Assembly: GCA_033032865.1 (NCBI GenBank)
Contig: JAWHQI010000064.1
Location: 5,952,001 to 6,016,000 of the forward strand
From: Dactylorhiza incarnata
Lineage: Eukaryota; Streptophyta; Magnoliopsida; Asparagales; Orchidaceae
Length of the DNA stretch: 64,000 nt
Direction: 5' to 3'
Below are positions 32,467 to 42,022 of the stretch, in pieces. The position numbers and the translations under genes are program-made. Numbering within the stretch: the stretch's first letter is position 1; every line of letters begins with the position of its first letter. The notes beneath the pieces were generated by a model. It ran no database searches, was not told the origin of the DNA, and worked only from the letters and a program-made list of their open reading frames with translations.

Positions 32467-35400
32467 TTGCAGGTATGTCCAAAGGCCAATTCAAATCCAA
32501 TATGGTACTTGGACAGTGGATGTTCACGGCACATGACCGGAACGAGAAGTTTGTTACAAGAGTATACCCCCGTGAAAGATGGTCCAAAAGTTATTTTCGG
32601 CGGATCTGATCGGGGAATCACAAAAGGCTACGGTATGATCACTAATGGTACAGTCTCTTTCACAGACGTGGCTTATGTTAAAGGATTACAACATAATCTC
32701 ATTAGCATAAGTCAACTTTGTGACAAAGGCTACATGGTAGAATTCTACAAGGACAAGTGCCTGATAAAGCTGTCTGATAAATCTGAAACTATTTTAACAG
32801 GCACTCGGAGTAGAAATATTTTTTGTTTAAATTTTCTATGTTTAGATACTTCTACACCAGTGTGCTTTTTGGCAAAAGATAGTGCATCTCTTTGTGACCA
32901 ATGGCATAAGAGACTAGCACATATAAATTTCAAAACTATAAGCTTGTTATTTTCTCACAACTTAGTTCGTGATGCTCCTGATGTTAAGTGCATTAAAGAG
33001 AGACCCTGTCACGCATGCCAAATGGGCAAGCAGACGAGGGCTAGCTTTAAGAGCATTATTGGCAAAGACTCTACCAGATGTTTATATCTACTTCATATGG
33101 ACTTGTTTGGTCCCATGCAAATCCGAAGTTTAGGAGGCAAGTCTTATACGCTGGTTATTGTTGATGATTACTCACGCTTTGCTTGGGTTTTCTTTCTGAA
33201 ACACAAGTCAGACACCTTTGACTCGTTCACCACATTCGTCAAGCAAATTCAGAATGAACTGGAATGTTCTGTGGTCAAAATCATAAGTGACCATGGTACA
33301 GAATTCAAGTCTGGGGCTATGACCGAATTTTGTGAAAGCCTAGGTATCTTTCATGAGTTTTCCTCTCCTCGTACTCCACAACAAAATGGAGTAGCTGAGA
33401 GAAAGAATAGGACACTCATAGAGGCTTGCAGAACAATGTTGAGTGACTCTTCTCTCCCAGAATACTTCTGGGCTGAAGGCATCAACACTGCCTGCCACGT
33501 GCAAAACAGAGCACTAATCAACAAGAACCATCATAAGACTCCTTATGAACTCCTGAAGGGCAAGAAGCCAACCTTGTCTTATTTTAGAATCTTTGGCAGT
33601 AAATGCTTCGTGCTTAATAACGGGAAATATTACAAAACTAAGTTTAGTGAAAAATGTTTTGAAGGTATTTTCGTAGGATATAGTAGCCATAGTAAGGCAT
33701 ATAGGATTTTCAACAAGAAAACCCTGGTTGTAGAAGAAACTTTTAATGTTATATTTGATGAAACTAGTATGCTTCAAAGCAGTTCTTCTAGTGTTTTTGT
33801 TGAAGATGCAGATGCAAGGTTCAAGGACATAAACTTGGAAGAAGCTGTAAAGGAAGATGCTCCAAAGTCTATTGAAGTCAACATTCCATCCGCACATGAG
33901 GAAGATGAACCTCAAGAAGATGAAGATGTACCGGAAGTGCAGGAACCCCGTGGAAATCCAAATGCTGGAATGATCCGACACTTAAGGGACCATCCTGCAG
34001 AGCAAATTATTGGAGATACCCATGTTGGTGTAAGAACAAGAAGAGGTACAACTAACGAAGTTTTACATTTAAGTTTTCTTTCACAGATTGAGCCAAAGAA
34101 GTTTGAAGAAGCAAACTCCGATCCCTCTTGGATCCTTGCTATGCAAGAGGAGCTCAACCAATTCAAAAGATGTAAAGTTTGGAAGTTGGTACCTAGACCC
34201 AAAGGGCATAATGTGATTGGAACCAAATGGATCTTCCGAAACAAGCTTGATGAAAAGGGCATCATTACCAAGAACAAAGCAAGACTGGTGGCTCAAGGAT
34301 ACAGGCAAGAAGAAGGGATTGACTTTGATCAGACCTTCGCACCCGTAGCAAGACTTGAAGCCATCAGATTATTTCTGGCTTATGCTGCATATAAGGGTTT
34401 TAAGGTTTTTCAGATGGACGTAAAGTCCGCATTTCTGAATGGAGACCTTAAAGAGGAAGTGTATGTAGCTCAGCCTCCAGGTTTTGTCGATCCTAACTTT
34501 CCTGATCATGTATTCTATTTACATAAAGCCTTGTATGGTCTCAAACAGGCACCCCGAGCCTGGTATGAGACATTGTCTAAGTTTCTTCTTGAGAACAAAT
34601 TTACAAGAGGAACAATAGACAAGACATTGTTTCTTAGGGAAGTTAAAGGCGAGATTTTGCTGGTGCAAATCTATGTCGACGACATTATCTTTGGCTCTAC
34701 TGATGACAAACTTTGCAAAAAGTTCTCTAACTTGATGCAAGGTAAGTTTGAAATGAGCAGTATGGGAGAGCTGAAATATTTCTTAGGACTCCAGGTGAAC
34801 CAATCTGAAGATGGAATCTTCATCTCTCAGACGAAGTTCACTAAAGAGCTTCTTAAGAAATTTGGAATGGAGAGTGCAACCTCAATGAGGACTCCAATGG
34901 GCTCAAGTATGTCTCTGGACAAGGATGAGAAAGGGAAACCTTTTGATGAAACCAAGTACAGAAGCATAATTGGATCCTTGCTCTATCTCACTGCTACTAG
35001 ACCTGATATAATGTTCTCAACATGTGTGTGTGCCAGGTATCAAGTGAACTGCAAGGAATCTCATTATGCCGCTGCAAAGAGGATATTGAGATACCTTAAG
35101 GGTACACCAAATCTCGGCTTATGGTACCCAAGAAGCAATGATTTTGAACTAATTGGATTTTCAGACGCTGATTTTGCAGGTAGCAAAGATGATAGAAAGA
35201 GCACTTCGGGAACTTGCCAGTTCTTGGGAAAAAGGCTCGTTTCCTGGAGTAGCAAGAAGCAAAATTGCGTTGCAATCTCAACTGCTGAATCGGAGTATAT
35301 CTCTGCAGGCAGTTGCTGCGCACAACTTTTGTGGATGAAAAATCAGCTTGAGGACTATAATGTAAAGCTCTCAGAAATCCCCATGTTCTGTGACTCCTCA

Positions 35401-35619
35401 AGTGCTATTGCCATAGCAAATAATCCCGTCTCTCACAGCAGAACGAAGCATATTGAGCTTCGCTATCACTTCATCCGAGAACATGTCGAAAGTAAGGACA
35501 TAAATTTGTTATATGTTAATACTGACAAACAAATTGCAGATATTTTTACGAAGCCTCTGGACGAAACCAAATTCAATTTCTTCAAAATGGAACTTGGAAT
35601 GCTCAATAAGGAATCTTGA
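32467..35619 (+). CDS. pol: Pol polyprotein of Sirevirus C
   Basis: Open for 1,050 codons after a TGA at 32464-32466. The first in-frame ATG is well inside the protease region, so the 5' boundary is that of the open frame. Domains in order: aspartic protease [13 protein letters not shown] at about 14-26; integrase zinc domain QWHKRLAH...CHACQMG; core [30 protein letters not shown]; integrase C-terminal [12 protein letters not shown]; reverse transcriptase [11 protein letters not shown] and YVDDIIFGS; RNase H with [20 protein letters not shown] and [11 protein letters not shown], ending [12 protein letters not shown]. All catalytic motifs are intact. How it is translated is unclear, because its frame does not overlap gag. 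Confidence 0.95.
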   Translation: MQVCPKANSNPIWYLDSGCSRHMTGTRSLLQEYTPVKDGPKVIFGGSDRGITKGYGMITNGTVSFTDVAYVKGLQHNLISISQLCDKGYMVEFYKDKCLIKLSDKSETILTGTRSRNIFCLNFLCLDTSTPVCFLAKDSASLCDQWHKRLAHINFKTISLLFSHNLVRDAPDVKCIKERPCHACQMGKQTRASFKSIIGKDSTRCLYLLHMDLFGPMQIRSLGGKSYTLVIVDDYSRFAWVFFLKHKSDTFDSFTTFVKQIQNELECSVVKIISDHGTEFKSGAMTEFCESLGIFHEFSSPRTPQQNGVAERKNRTLIEACRTMLSDSSLPEYFWAEGINTACHVQNRALINKNHHKTPYELLKGKKPTLSYFRIFGSKCFVLNNGKYYKTKFSEKCFEGIFVGYSSHSKAYRIFNKKTLVVEETFNVIFDETSMLQSSSSSVFVEDADARFKDINLEEAVKEDAPKSIEVNIPSAHEEDEPQEDEDVPEVQEPRGNPNAGMIRHLRDHPAEQIIGDTHVGVRTRRGTTNEVLHLSFLSQIEPKKFEEANSDPSWILAMQEELNQFKRCKVWKLVPRPKGHNVIGTKWIFRNKLDEKGIITKNKARLVAQGYRQEEGIDFDQTFAPVARLEAIRLFLAYAAYKGFKVFQMDVKSAFLNGDLKEEVYVAQPPGFVDPNFPDHVFYLHKALYGLKQAPRAWYETLSKFLLENKFTRGTIDKTLFLREVKGEILLVQIYVDDIIFGSTDDKLCKKFSNLMQGKFEMSSMGELKYFLGLQVNQSEDGIFISQTKFTKELLKKFGMESATSMRTPMGSSMSLDKDEKGKPFDETKYRSIIGSLLYLTATRPDIMFSTCVCARYQVNCKESHYAAAKRILRYLKGTPNLGLWYPRSNDFELIGFSDADFAGSKDDRKSTSGTCQFLGKRLVSWSSKKQNCVAISTAESEYISAGSCCAQLLWMKNQLEDYNVKLSEIPMFCDSSSAIAIANNPVSHSRTKHIELRYHFIREHVESKDINLLYVNTDKQIADIFTKPLDETKFNFFKMELGMLNKES

Positions 35620-35947
35620 AGTCGGGACTGTTGAAATTTCACGAAATTGCACGAGACTTCACGTATTAACTCAGAAAATTTCATGACATTTCACGGGTGT
35701 TCACGGGACAGTTTTTTTTTTGGATATTTATTCCTCTCAAAATTCCTCTTCCGTGGAATAAATTCTCTACAGGTGCGCGCTCTACTTAAAATTTTATATA
35801 TATATATATATATATAAATTAAAAGAAAACATCACGATTTCACGGAAGGATTCGTCTTCTCAAATTCCTCTTCCGTGAAACCCTCCCGACCGTTCGTCTT
35901 CTCCGTCGCGATTCCCCTGTTTCTCTTCCTCGACGTCGACGACATCA
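35620..35947 (+). promoter_or_regulatory. pol-env spacer of C with TATA-like tract
   Basis: Holds (TA)n ending TATATAAATT at about 35797-35820, 130 bases before the env-like ATG, and repeated TTCACG / CTCTTCCGTG motifs. It might be a separate promoter for the env-like ORF; the TA run alone is weak evidence. Confidence 0.35.
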
Positions 35948-38437
35948 ATGGCGCCCAAAGCTTCCGGTGGCTTGAACTCAGGGGGAGAGTTGGTGAGAGG
36001 CGCCTTCCGCTCTGCTTCTGATGAGTTTCGAAATGTCATCATGATGCTTGATGTCGCCGGGCTAAGTTTCATCTTGGAAGAGCCGACCAAAGTCCTGGAA
36101 CAGGATGTTCTAGAGTTTTATCAAAATGCTAAAATCTCTGGTCAAGGCAAGAAGATCAAAAGCTCTATTCGATCGTGCAAGGTAATTTTGAAGGCTAGAG
36201 GTCTCAATCGATCGTTGAAGATGCCAGATGTCGAATCTGAAGAGCTGTCTGTTGAAGATACTTTCAGAGCCAGAAGATTTTGTGGTATTCTTGATCAGAG
36301 CGCCAAAATCAGAAGAAAATTCATGAATGAAGGAGGTAAGCTTCTGTGTGATATTATTGGCAAAGTTTTTTTATGCAAGGTAGGTTCTCACGACTACATA
36401 TCTGAAGAGGATTTCAAAATTCACACCGCTATAATTTGTCAAAAAAATCTCAATTTTGGAGAAGTCATCTTTGAGAAGATTAAAGAAAGTTTTCTTGCTC
36501 CAAATTTTGGAAGGATTCTCAGTCTGCTTCTACATAGTGGTAATCCAGAGTTTTTCAATACTGGAAGAGGTTCCCCCATCCACCACACTAAGAAAATCAA
36601 TTCCTCCATCTTCACCAAATGGGAAAGGGTAATTCCCAAAGGATTAGGGAATGCTGCTGTAAGGGCTCCTTTGAGTGATGATGAGGCCCCTCTCCCTGAT
36701 GTACTTAGGTCCACTGAAGCAGGGCAATCCTCCAGGGGCAGTGGACTTGATCCAGCTCCTGCTCAGGACAGAGATGCACATGTTGAGGGGGAGTTTCCAA
36801 CCCCAAGAGACATTGGTGCATGCAGTGGTGCTGCAGATGTTGCTCCTCCTAGTGTTGCTGATCTTGTCTTGGAGGATCAAGAGGTTGCTGCTGTGGTTGT
36901 TGAGGCTCCTCAGCTGGAAGATTCAAGGAGATCACCTGCCTTGGTTGATTCTCAGTCTGAAGATCATGATATATTGCCAGCCACTCCTCCTGAGCAATCT
37001 GATTCTGGGGAGCAGGGCAGCCTTGGTGCCATGCTGAGGTTGGCTAAGGAGTTGTCTCTTCTTGAGGGGGAGAAAGACCAGGAAGATCCCTTCATGGCTG
37101 AATCTGTTCCTTCTGAGGTCCTTCCTCCTCTGCTGCTTTTGCCTCCTCCAGAGATTGTTGTGGCTAGGAGCACCTCTCCAACAGCAACTGTGCTTGACAG
37201 CTTAGCACAGTCCTCAAGTTTTGTAGCTGAAAAGCTTTCTCCTGAAGAGGGTGAGACTGGTGATAGCTCTCACTCTTCTTTGCTGAAGTCCATTGCTGGG
37301 ATGCTACAGGGTCAGACTGATCACTTTGATCAATCTATCAAGCAAGTGTATAAGAAGATTGACTCCGTTGATAGTTCTTTGAGGCAAGACATGGCTGAGA
37401 TCAAGCATGATATGGGCAGATTCAAGACTGATCAAGAAGCCTGGATGCTATCTGCTGGGAAAGCTTTGGATCACACAAATAAGGCTGTTGGGCATGCTCT
37501 CCAAAATCTGCATCAGGTCAGTGAAGATGTGTTGCACCTGACTTCTGCTATTTCTTCTCTCAGCTCTGCTCATGATCAAGGAATTTCATACTTGGATGAT
37601 CAAGTTGAAAATCAGCTGAAAAGGTTATATACCCTCCTACATGAAGATGTCATAAAGGGGGAGGAAAGTGTGGTCTCCAGGTTAAAAGGCTCTGCAAGCA
37701 AATTGGATGAGTTGAATGAAAATGTAACTTCTCAAATACAAGATCTCAAGGAAAACATCTTACAGAATGTCAAGGATGTAAATTGGTATACTCATGAAGC
37801 CCAAAGCTGGCTGTTCAAGCAAGTGGCTGAAATGCTGGGGTTTGCTGTTGTTGACAAAGGGTCAAGTGTTCCCTCCTCAAGTGCTCCAGGTCCCAGGGCT
37901 CCTAGTTTCTCTCCACATTCTGCTGAGGACTCTGTGTTTGCTGATGAAGTCTTCCCGGCTTCATCTTATCAGGATATGTGGGATGATCCAGCTCTTGTTC
38001 AAGATCCTGACAGCCCCCATTTTGCTGATCCCTCTGAGAAGTCTTTAAAAAGGAAGCTTTTTGATGATAAGCCTCCTGCTAAGAAGTCTAATCCATTTAA
38101 GAAGGCCAGAGAGTTCTATGATAGGCCTCCTCCTAGAAACTTCCAAGAAAGCTGGAGCCCTATCTCCAAAAGTATTATTCTCTCTGCTTTTGATAAAGTC
38201 AGCAATCAGAATGAAAAGGTCAGTGACTTCTACAGCTCAAAAGAATGGAGCAAGTTTGAGAAAAGAACAACTGAAAGAAGAATTCACTTCAAGAATGGTG
38301 GATCTAAAGAGTCTGCTCCTGACAAATACTGGCCTAAGCCAAAGGCATTTTTTGAAAGAATGGATTCAGAACTGAAGAAGAAAACTGAGGCAGTGGACAG
38401 ATTGGCTGCAAAGATGAAAGGCAAAGGTCATGAATAA
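35948..38437 (+). CDS. Envelope-like protein of Sirevirus C
   Basis: 829 codons between pol and the 3' LTR, the position of the Sirevirus envelope-like gene. Residues 1-210 match the putative plant transposon protein fold also seen in E and antisense in B: DVAGLSFILEEPTK, then LEFYQNAKISGQGK and KLLCDIIGKVFLCKVGSHDY. The middle (about 225-450) is Pro/Asp/Glu-rich and low complexity. Residues 450-620 form a long coiled coil (DQSIKQVYKKIDSVDSSLRQ, DELNENVTSQIQDLKENI), and the C-terminus is basic (KSLKRKLFDDKPPAKK, a possible nuclear signal). I see no signal peptide or membrane anchor, so a true envelope role is doubtful. Function unknown. It is the longest and only sense, intact member of this family in the window. 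Confidence 0.85.
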   Translation: MAPKASGGLNSGGELVRGAFRSASDEFRNVIMMLDVAGLSFILEEPTKVLEQDVLEFYQNAKISGQGKKIKSSIRSCKVILKARGLNRSLKMPDVESEELSVEDTFRARRFCGILDQSAKIRRKFMNEGGKLLCDIIGKVFLCKVGSHDYISEEDFKIHTAIICQKNLNFGEVIFEKIKESFLAPNFGRILSLLLHSGNPEFFNTGRGSPIHHTKKINSSIFTKWERVIPKGLGNAAVRAPLSDDEAPLPDVLRSTEAGQSSRGSGLDPAPAQDRDAHVEGEFPTPRDIGACSGAADVAPPSVADLVLEDQEVAAVVVEAPQLEDSRRSPALVDSQSEDHDILPATPPEQSDSGEQGSLGAMLRLAKELSLLEGEKDQEDPFMAESVPSEVLPPLLLLPPPEIVVARSTSPTATVLDSLAQSSSFVAEKLSPEEGETGDSSHSSLLKSIAGMLQGQTDHFDQSIKQVYKKIDSVDSSLRQDMAEIKHDMGRFKTDQEAWMLSAGKALDHTNKAVGHALQNLHQVSEDVLHLTSAISSLSSAHDQGISYLDDQVENQLKRLYTLLHEDVIKGEESVVSRLKGSASKLDELNENVTSQIQDLKENILQNVKDVNWYTHEAQSWLFKQVAEMLGFAVVDKGSSVPSSSAPGPRAPSFSPHSAEDSVFADEVFPASSYQDMWDDPALVQDPDSPHFADPSEKSLKRKLFDDKPPAKKSNPFKKAREFYDRPPPRNFQESWSPISKSIILSAFDKVSNQNEKVSDFYSSKEWSKFEKRTTERRIHFKNGGSKESAPDKYWPKPKAFFERMDSELKKKTEAVDRLAAKMKGKGHE

Positions 38438-38601
38438 GCTGGGCTTTTCTGGAATCATGATGTTTTCTTTGCTTATATATATATATACACTTTTCTTAAA
38501 CATTTAGTCCTATCTGCTCTTCATTATATATATTACAGCCTGGGTTCTGCCTTCTTATTTAATATTCTTTCTGTGCAATTCAAGTTAGTGCCTAGGGTTA
38601 T

Positions 38602-38666
38602 GACATCTTCAAATAGGGGGAGATTGTTGGGTATTGTGTCCACAATCACCTTGATTTGAAGATGTC
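38602..38666 (+). other. Polypurine tract of C with flanking inverted repeat
   Basis: GACATCTTCAAAT (38602-38614) lies directly before PPT AGGGGGAGAT and pairs perfectly with ATTTGAAGATGTC in U3 (38654-38666, U3 bases 30-42). Confidence 0.85.
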
Positions 38667-40241
38667 CCCTAGTAAACTAAAATGAATTGTATGTGTATTT
38701 GATGACTTTTGTTTAGATGTGTTATGACAGGTAGTAATGCTAAGTGCACACCAAAGTCAGGTTGCAATGGATCACCAAACACAGTTCTAGACAATGTAAT
38801 CCTTCATTGTATAGAACAATGTGTTGGTCCATGTGTAATCTCTCTTTTGGAGTACACTTCATATTCTCATAACTGAAGGTGTTCAAGGTTGAGGTGTGGA
38901 GCAGGCTTTCAGAAGAAAAGAAAATTTCTGCTGAGTCTATTCGTCGAGATAACTCGGGTCCTTCCGACGAATCCCGACGAATCCTGACAGAAGACTTTTT
39001 GGCTGAGTTATGCAAAATTTTCTGAAGCCAAGTCCATTCGTCGAGATGACTCGGATCATTCCGACGAATCCCGACGAATGCTGACAGAGGTCATTTTGGC
39101 TGAGTCATGCAGAATTTTCTGAAGTCAAGTCCATTCGTCGAGATGACTCGGATCATTCCGACGAATCCCGACGAATGCTGACAGAGGTCATTTTGGCTGG
39201 GTTGTGAAGAAGTTTCTGAAGCCAAGTCCATTCGTCGAGATGACTCGGATCATTCCGACGAATCCCGACGAATGCTGACAGAGGTCAATCCTGTCTAGGT
39301 TCTGAAGAAAACTCTCAGCTAAGTCAATTCGTCGGATGCTCTCGTGTTCTCCCGACGAATCCCGACGAATGACGGACAGACGGATTTCAATTTCTCGTTT
39401 CGTTTTTGAAATTTAGGGTTAGCCGACATGAACAGTACACGTGTCGCATCTCCCTTCATTGTCGCAAGAGCCGTTGAAGTCCTCCCTATATATAGATCAT
39501 TATTTTAGGGCAAAACAATGATCTCAAGAATCGATCTAAGACTTTCTTCAGCCGCCAGTTCAGAAAAGAAAAAGCAAAAAAAAAAAAAAAAAATCTATCT
39601 TCTCTTTCTCTTTTGCTGAACAAGTATTCTGAGATTGAACTCTCTCTGCTCAAGAATCTTTCTCTATTTGTGATTAGAGAGTTCTCAGAAGAAGGCTTTT
39701 GATCTCTTTGCTGCTCTCCTTATTGAAGATTTTCTCAAGCAAGTCAAAGGGCCTATTCAGATCTGGTTAGCCTAGACTTCTCTCTTCCACTTCTCTCTAG
39801 TGCCAAGCTTTCCTTCAAGGTTGAGAAGAAGACTCAGTTTTCAAGATCTGAAGTTAATCTCTTTAGAGGTTAAGAAGAAGTATTTTGTTTCCATTTCTCT
39901 TCTTTTGTAGGAGTTTTTCACTCCGAGATTATTTGTAGGAGAGGTTTCACTCCGAGTTGTAGGAGTTGTTATACTCCGAGTTGTAGGAGTTTTGACTCCG
40001 AGGTGTAAGATTTGTTATAATCTGAGATTGGTGAAGTAGCCGAGTCTAGCCTCGTAGTGCTAGATAGGCGAGGCGGGAAAGAGGACTACCCACATCGGGG
40101 AACCTCTATAAAATCCTTGTGTCTGTGCTGTGGTTGTTTGTTTGCTTTTCTGTGTTTATTTTTTTTTAATTCCGCTTAAAGACATAGAATCCACCTATTC
40201 ACCCCCCTCTAGGTGATTTAGGCCGCAACTAGATACTTTCA
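38625..40241 (+). mobile_element. 3' LTR of Sirevirus C
   Basis: Near-identical to the 5' LTR, one A longer in the tract near 39585, and followed by TSD ATACA. Confidence 0.95.
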
Positions 40242-40781
40242 ATACAGAAAGTAAATGCAGGACTAGTACGAGACTGGAGAGCATAATAAATAAAAGGGTT
40301 AGTAGTCCAATCACTCCATAACAGGAGGCTTCAATATCGAATCCGTTCTTAGGAGGAAGTTCCGTTCAATCCTCGTTCATAAAGGTCTTTTCTCCGTTCA
40401 TAGGAGCATACTTATATTTGGTGAGATACACATAATTATCTTGACGTTATTGAATTTGTAGTGTCGCCTCGCGACTGCGACCCAAATTGCGCATCAATAC
40501 TTTTAACTTAGTCGATTCCTTGGATCGATACACATAATTTTACTACGTGACTAAAATATGCGTCGCGAGTCCGCAAATTTATCCCAATTAATTTCGCTCA
40601 ATTTCGGGCGTTTATTTTGCTCGTAAAAGACTTTTAAAGGACCAAAAGAGAAGATTACACCTTCAAACTTTTATAGTAATTGCAAAATGCCCTAAATTAG
40701 AGCCTATAATTTTGGGGAAATTTTCCCAACTCATTTGGGCTTTTAATTCTTTTAAATAAACCTTGTATATGGGTTTAAAAA
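40242..40781 (-). mobile_element. F 3' LTR, middle piece
   Basis: Lies between C and A. It continues the 49-bp array and then shows AT-rich DNA. No gene seen. Confidence 0.55.
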
Positions 40782-41934
40782 TGTTGAAAATGTTGAAGTG
40801 GAAGTTTGTGGAAGTTGGCGGTCTGGGGGGAGGTCGCGCGGTCTGGCAAACTGCGCGGTCTTGCGGTCTCCCTATGCGGTCTGACCTCTCTGGTCAAGCC
40901 GCAGGTCTACTCGGCGTGACCGCCGTTCTTTCTGTCCAAGGTGCCGAGGTGAGGCCGCGTGGTCTGGTTCTGTGACCGCGTGGCGGGTTGTTCTTCAGGA
41001 CTGTGCCGGTCAAACTGTGACCGCACAGGGTTGGTTCAGGTATCCGGAAGTCTGGTCTGGCGACTGTCCGGGTTCCAGGTAGTGTTCGCCGACTAAGGCT
41101 TCTTAGTCGCGCGGTCTCTGTTCGCGGTCTCTGGTGGAGGCTGGCAATGCGAACAGGTTGGGTTCGCCGTCTCATTGGAGAACAGGTTGTGTTTACGGTC
41201 TCGTTGGCGAACACTGGTAGTGGGCGGCTTCTTGGAGGAGTGGCGATCTCCTTGTCCATGTTGAAGCCGGCGAGCTCACTAAGCAGAATGATCTTTTGCT
41301 GATCGCGCGGGTTGACCGGTCTGGTCGCGCGATCAAGGGTGGTGACCCCTATCTCATAGGGTGGTGACTAGATCAGGTCTCACGCCTATAAATAGGAGTC
41401 ACTGTAGCAGCAAAATGCATCACCCCAAGTGTAAGCAGAGCTCGCGGCTTGTTCCTGCGGTCTCATTTTCTTGTGACCGGGCGGCTTTCTGATTGAACTT
41501 CTTTTGTGCAGCTTATGCGGATCGATTGTGTGGGCAGCAGCGGTCACCTCTTCTTCTAGGGTGTTCAGGCTGTCTCGCGGCTTGCAGTGCGGGTTGCTGG
41601 AGTTCGGGAGAATCAATGGAGGTCGTGGGGTTCTCGGTTGGTGTTGTTCTCGCGGGCAGGCAGTTCGGGCGGTCTCGTGTTGTTCGCGCGAACTTGCAGG
41701 TCGGGCAGTCAAGCGGTCTTAGTGACAGACCGCTGGTTATCTTTTTCAGCTTATTTTTTCTCCTGTTTTTTGTGTAGTGGCGAAATCATGTCTCGACATG
41801 TATACCTCGCCCTGTAATGAAGGTTTTTGTAAGTATCAATAAAGATTGAAGTTTTTTTATGTGCTTCTGGTTGTTGGCTACTGCTTTGAGTTGTTCTATT
41901 TCTGCTCACTCCTAGATCTTCGAAAAATTTCACA
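40782..41934 (+). mobile_element. 5' LTR of Copia A
   Basis: TGTTGAAAATGTTG...AAATTTCACA. TATAAATA is at 41387-41394 and AATAAA at 41838-41843. U3 is rich in GCGGTCTGACC-like inverted motifs. Confidence 0.9.
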
Positions 41935-41950
41935 TGGTATTATAGCGAGG
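41935..41950 (+). other. Primer binding site of A (degenerate tRNA-Met)
   Basis: TGGTATTATAGCGAGG directly abuts the LTR, with two changes from TGGTATCAGAGC. Confidence 0.75.
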
Positions 41951-42022
41951 TTGGAGTGGATAGAGCAGTGAACAACTCATAGTTGCCATCGCCTTTGTGA
42001 AGAAGGAACCAGTGGTAGAGCC

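Larger units (their letters stand above)
28465..40241 (+). mobile_element. Sirevirus C, intact and young
   Basis: Two LTRs of 1616 and 1617 bp, perfect TSD ATACA (28460-28464 and 40242-40246), initiator-Met primer site and PPT. Open gag, pol and envelope-like ORFs run in the same direction. The LTRs differ, by eye, only in an A-tract length and one substitution (GACAGACAG versus GACAGACGG near 29219/39379). All ORFs are uninterrupted, so this copy looks recently inserted and potentially autonomous. Confidence 0.95.

Noticed and set aside
32262..32476. Intron joining C gag to pol (AAG|GTACAA to TTGATTGCAG)
   Set aside because: The donor phase does not match the pol frame, and the intron would remove the second zinc knuckle.
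35948..38437. True viral envelope glycoprotein
   Set aside because: No signal peptide, transmembrane segment or glycosylation-rich ectodomain; only position and a shared plant transposon domain support the name.
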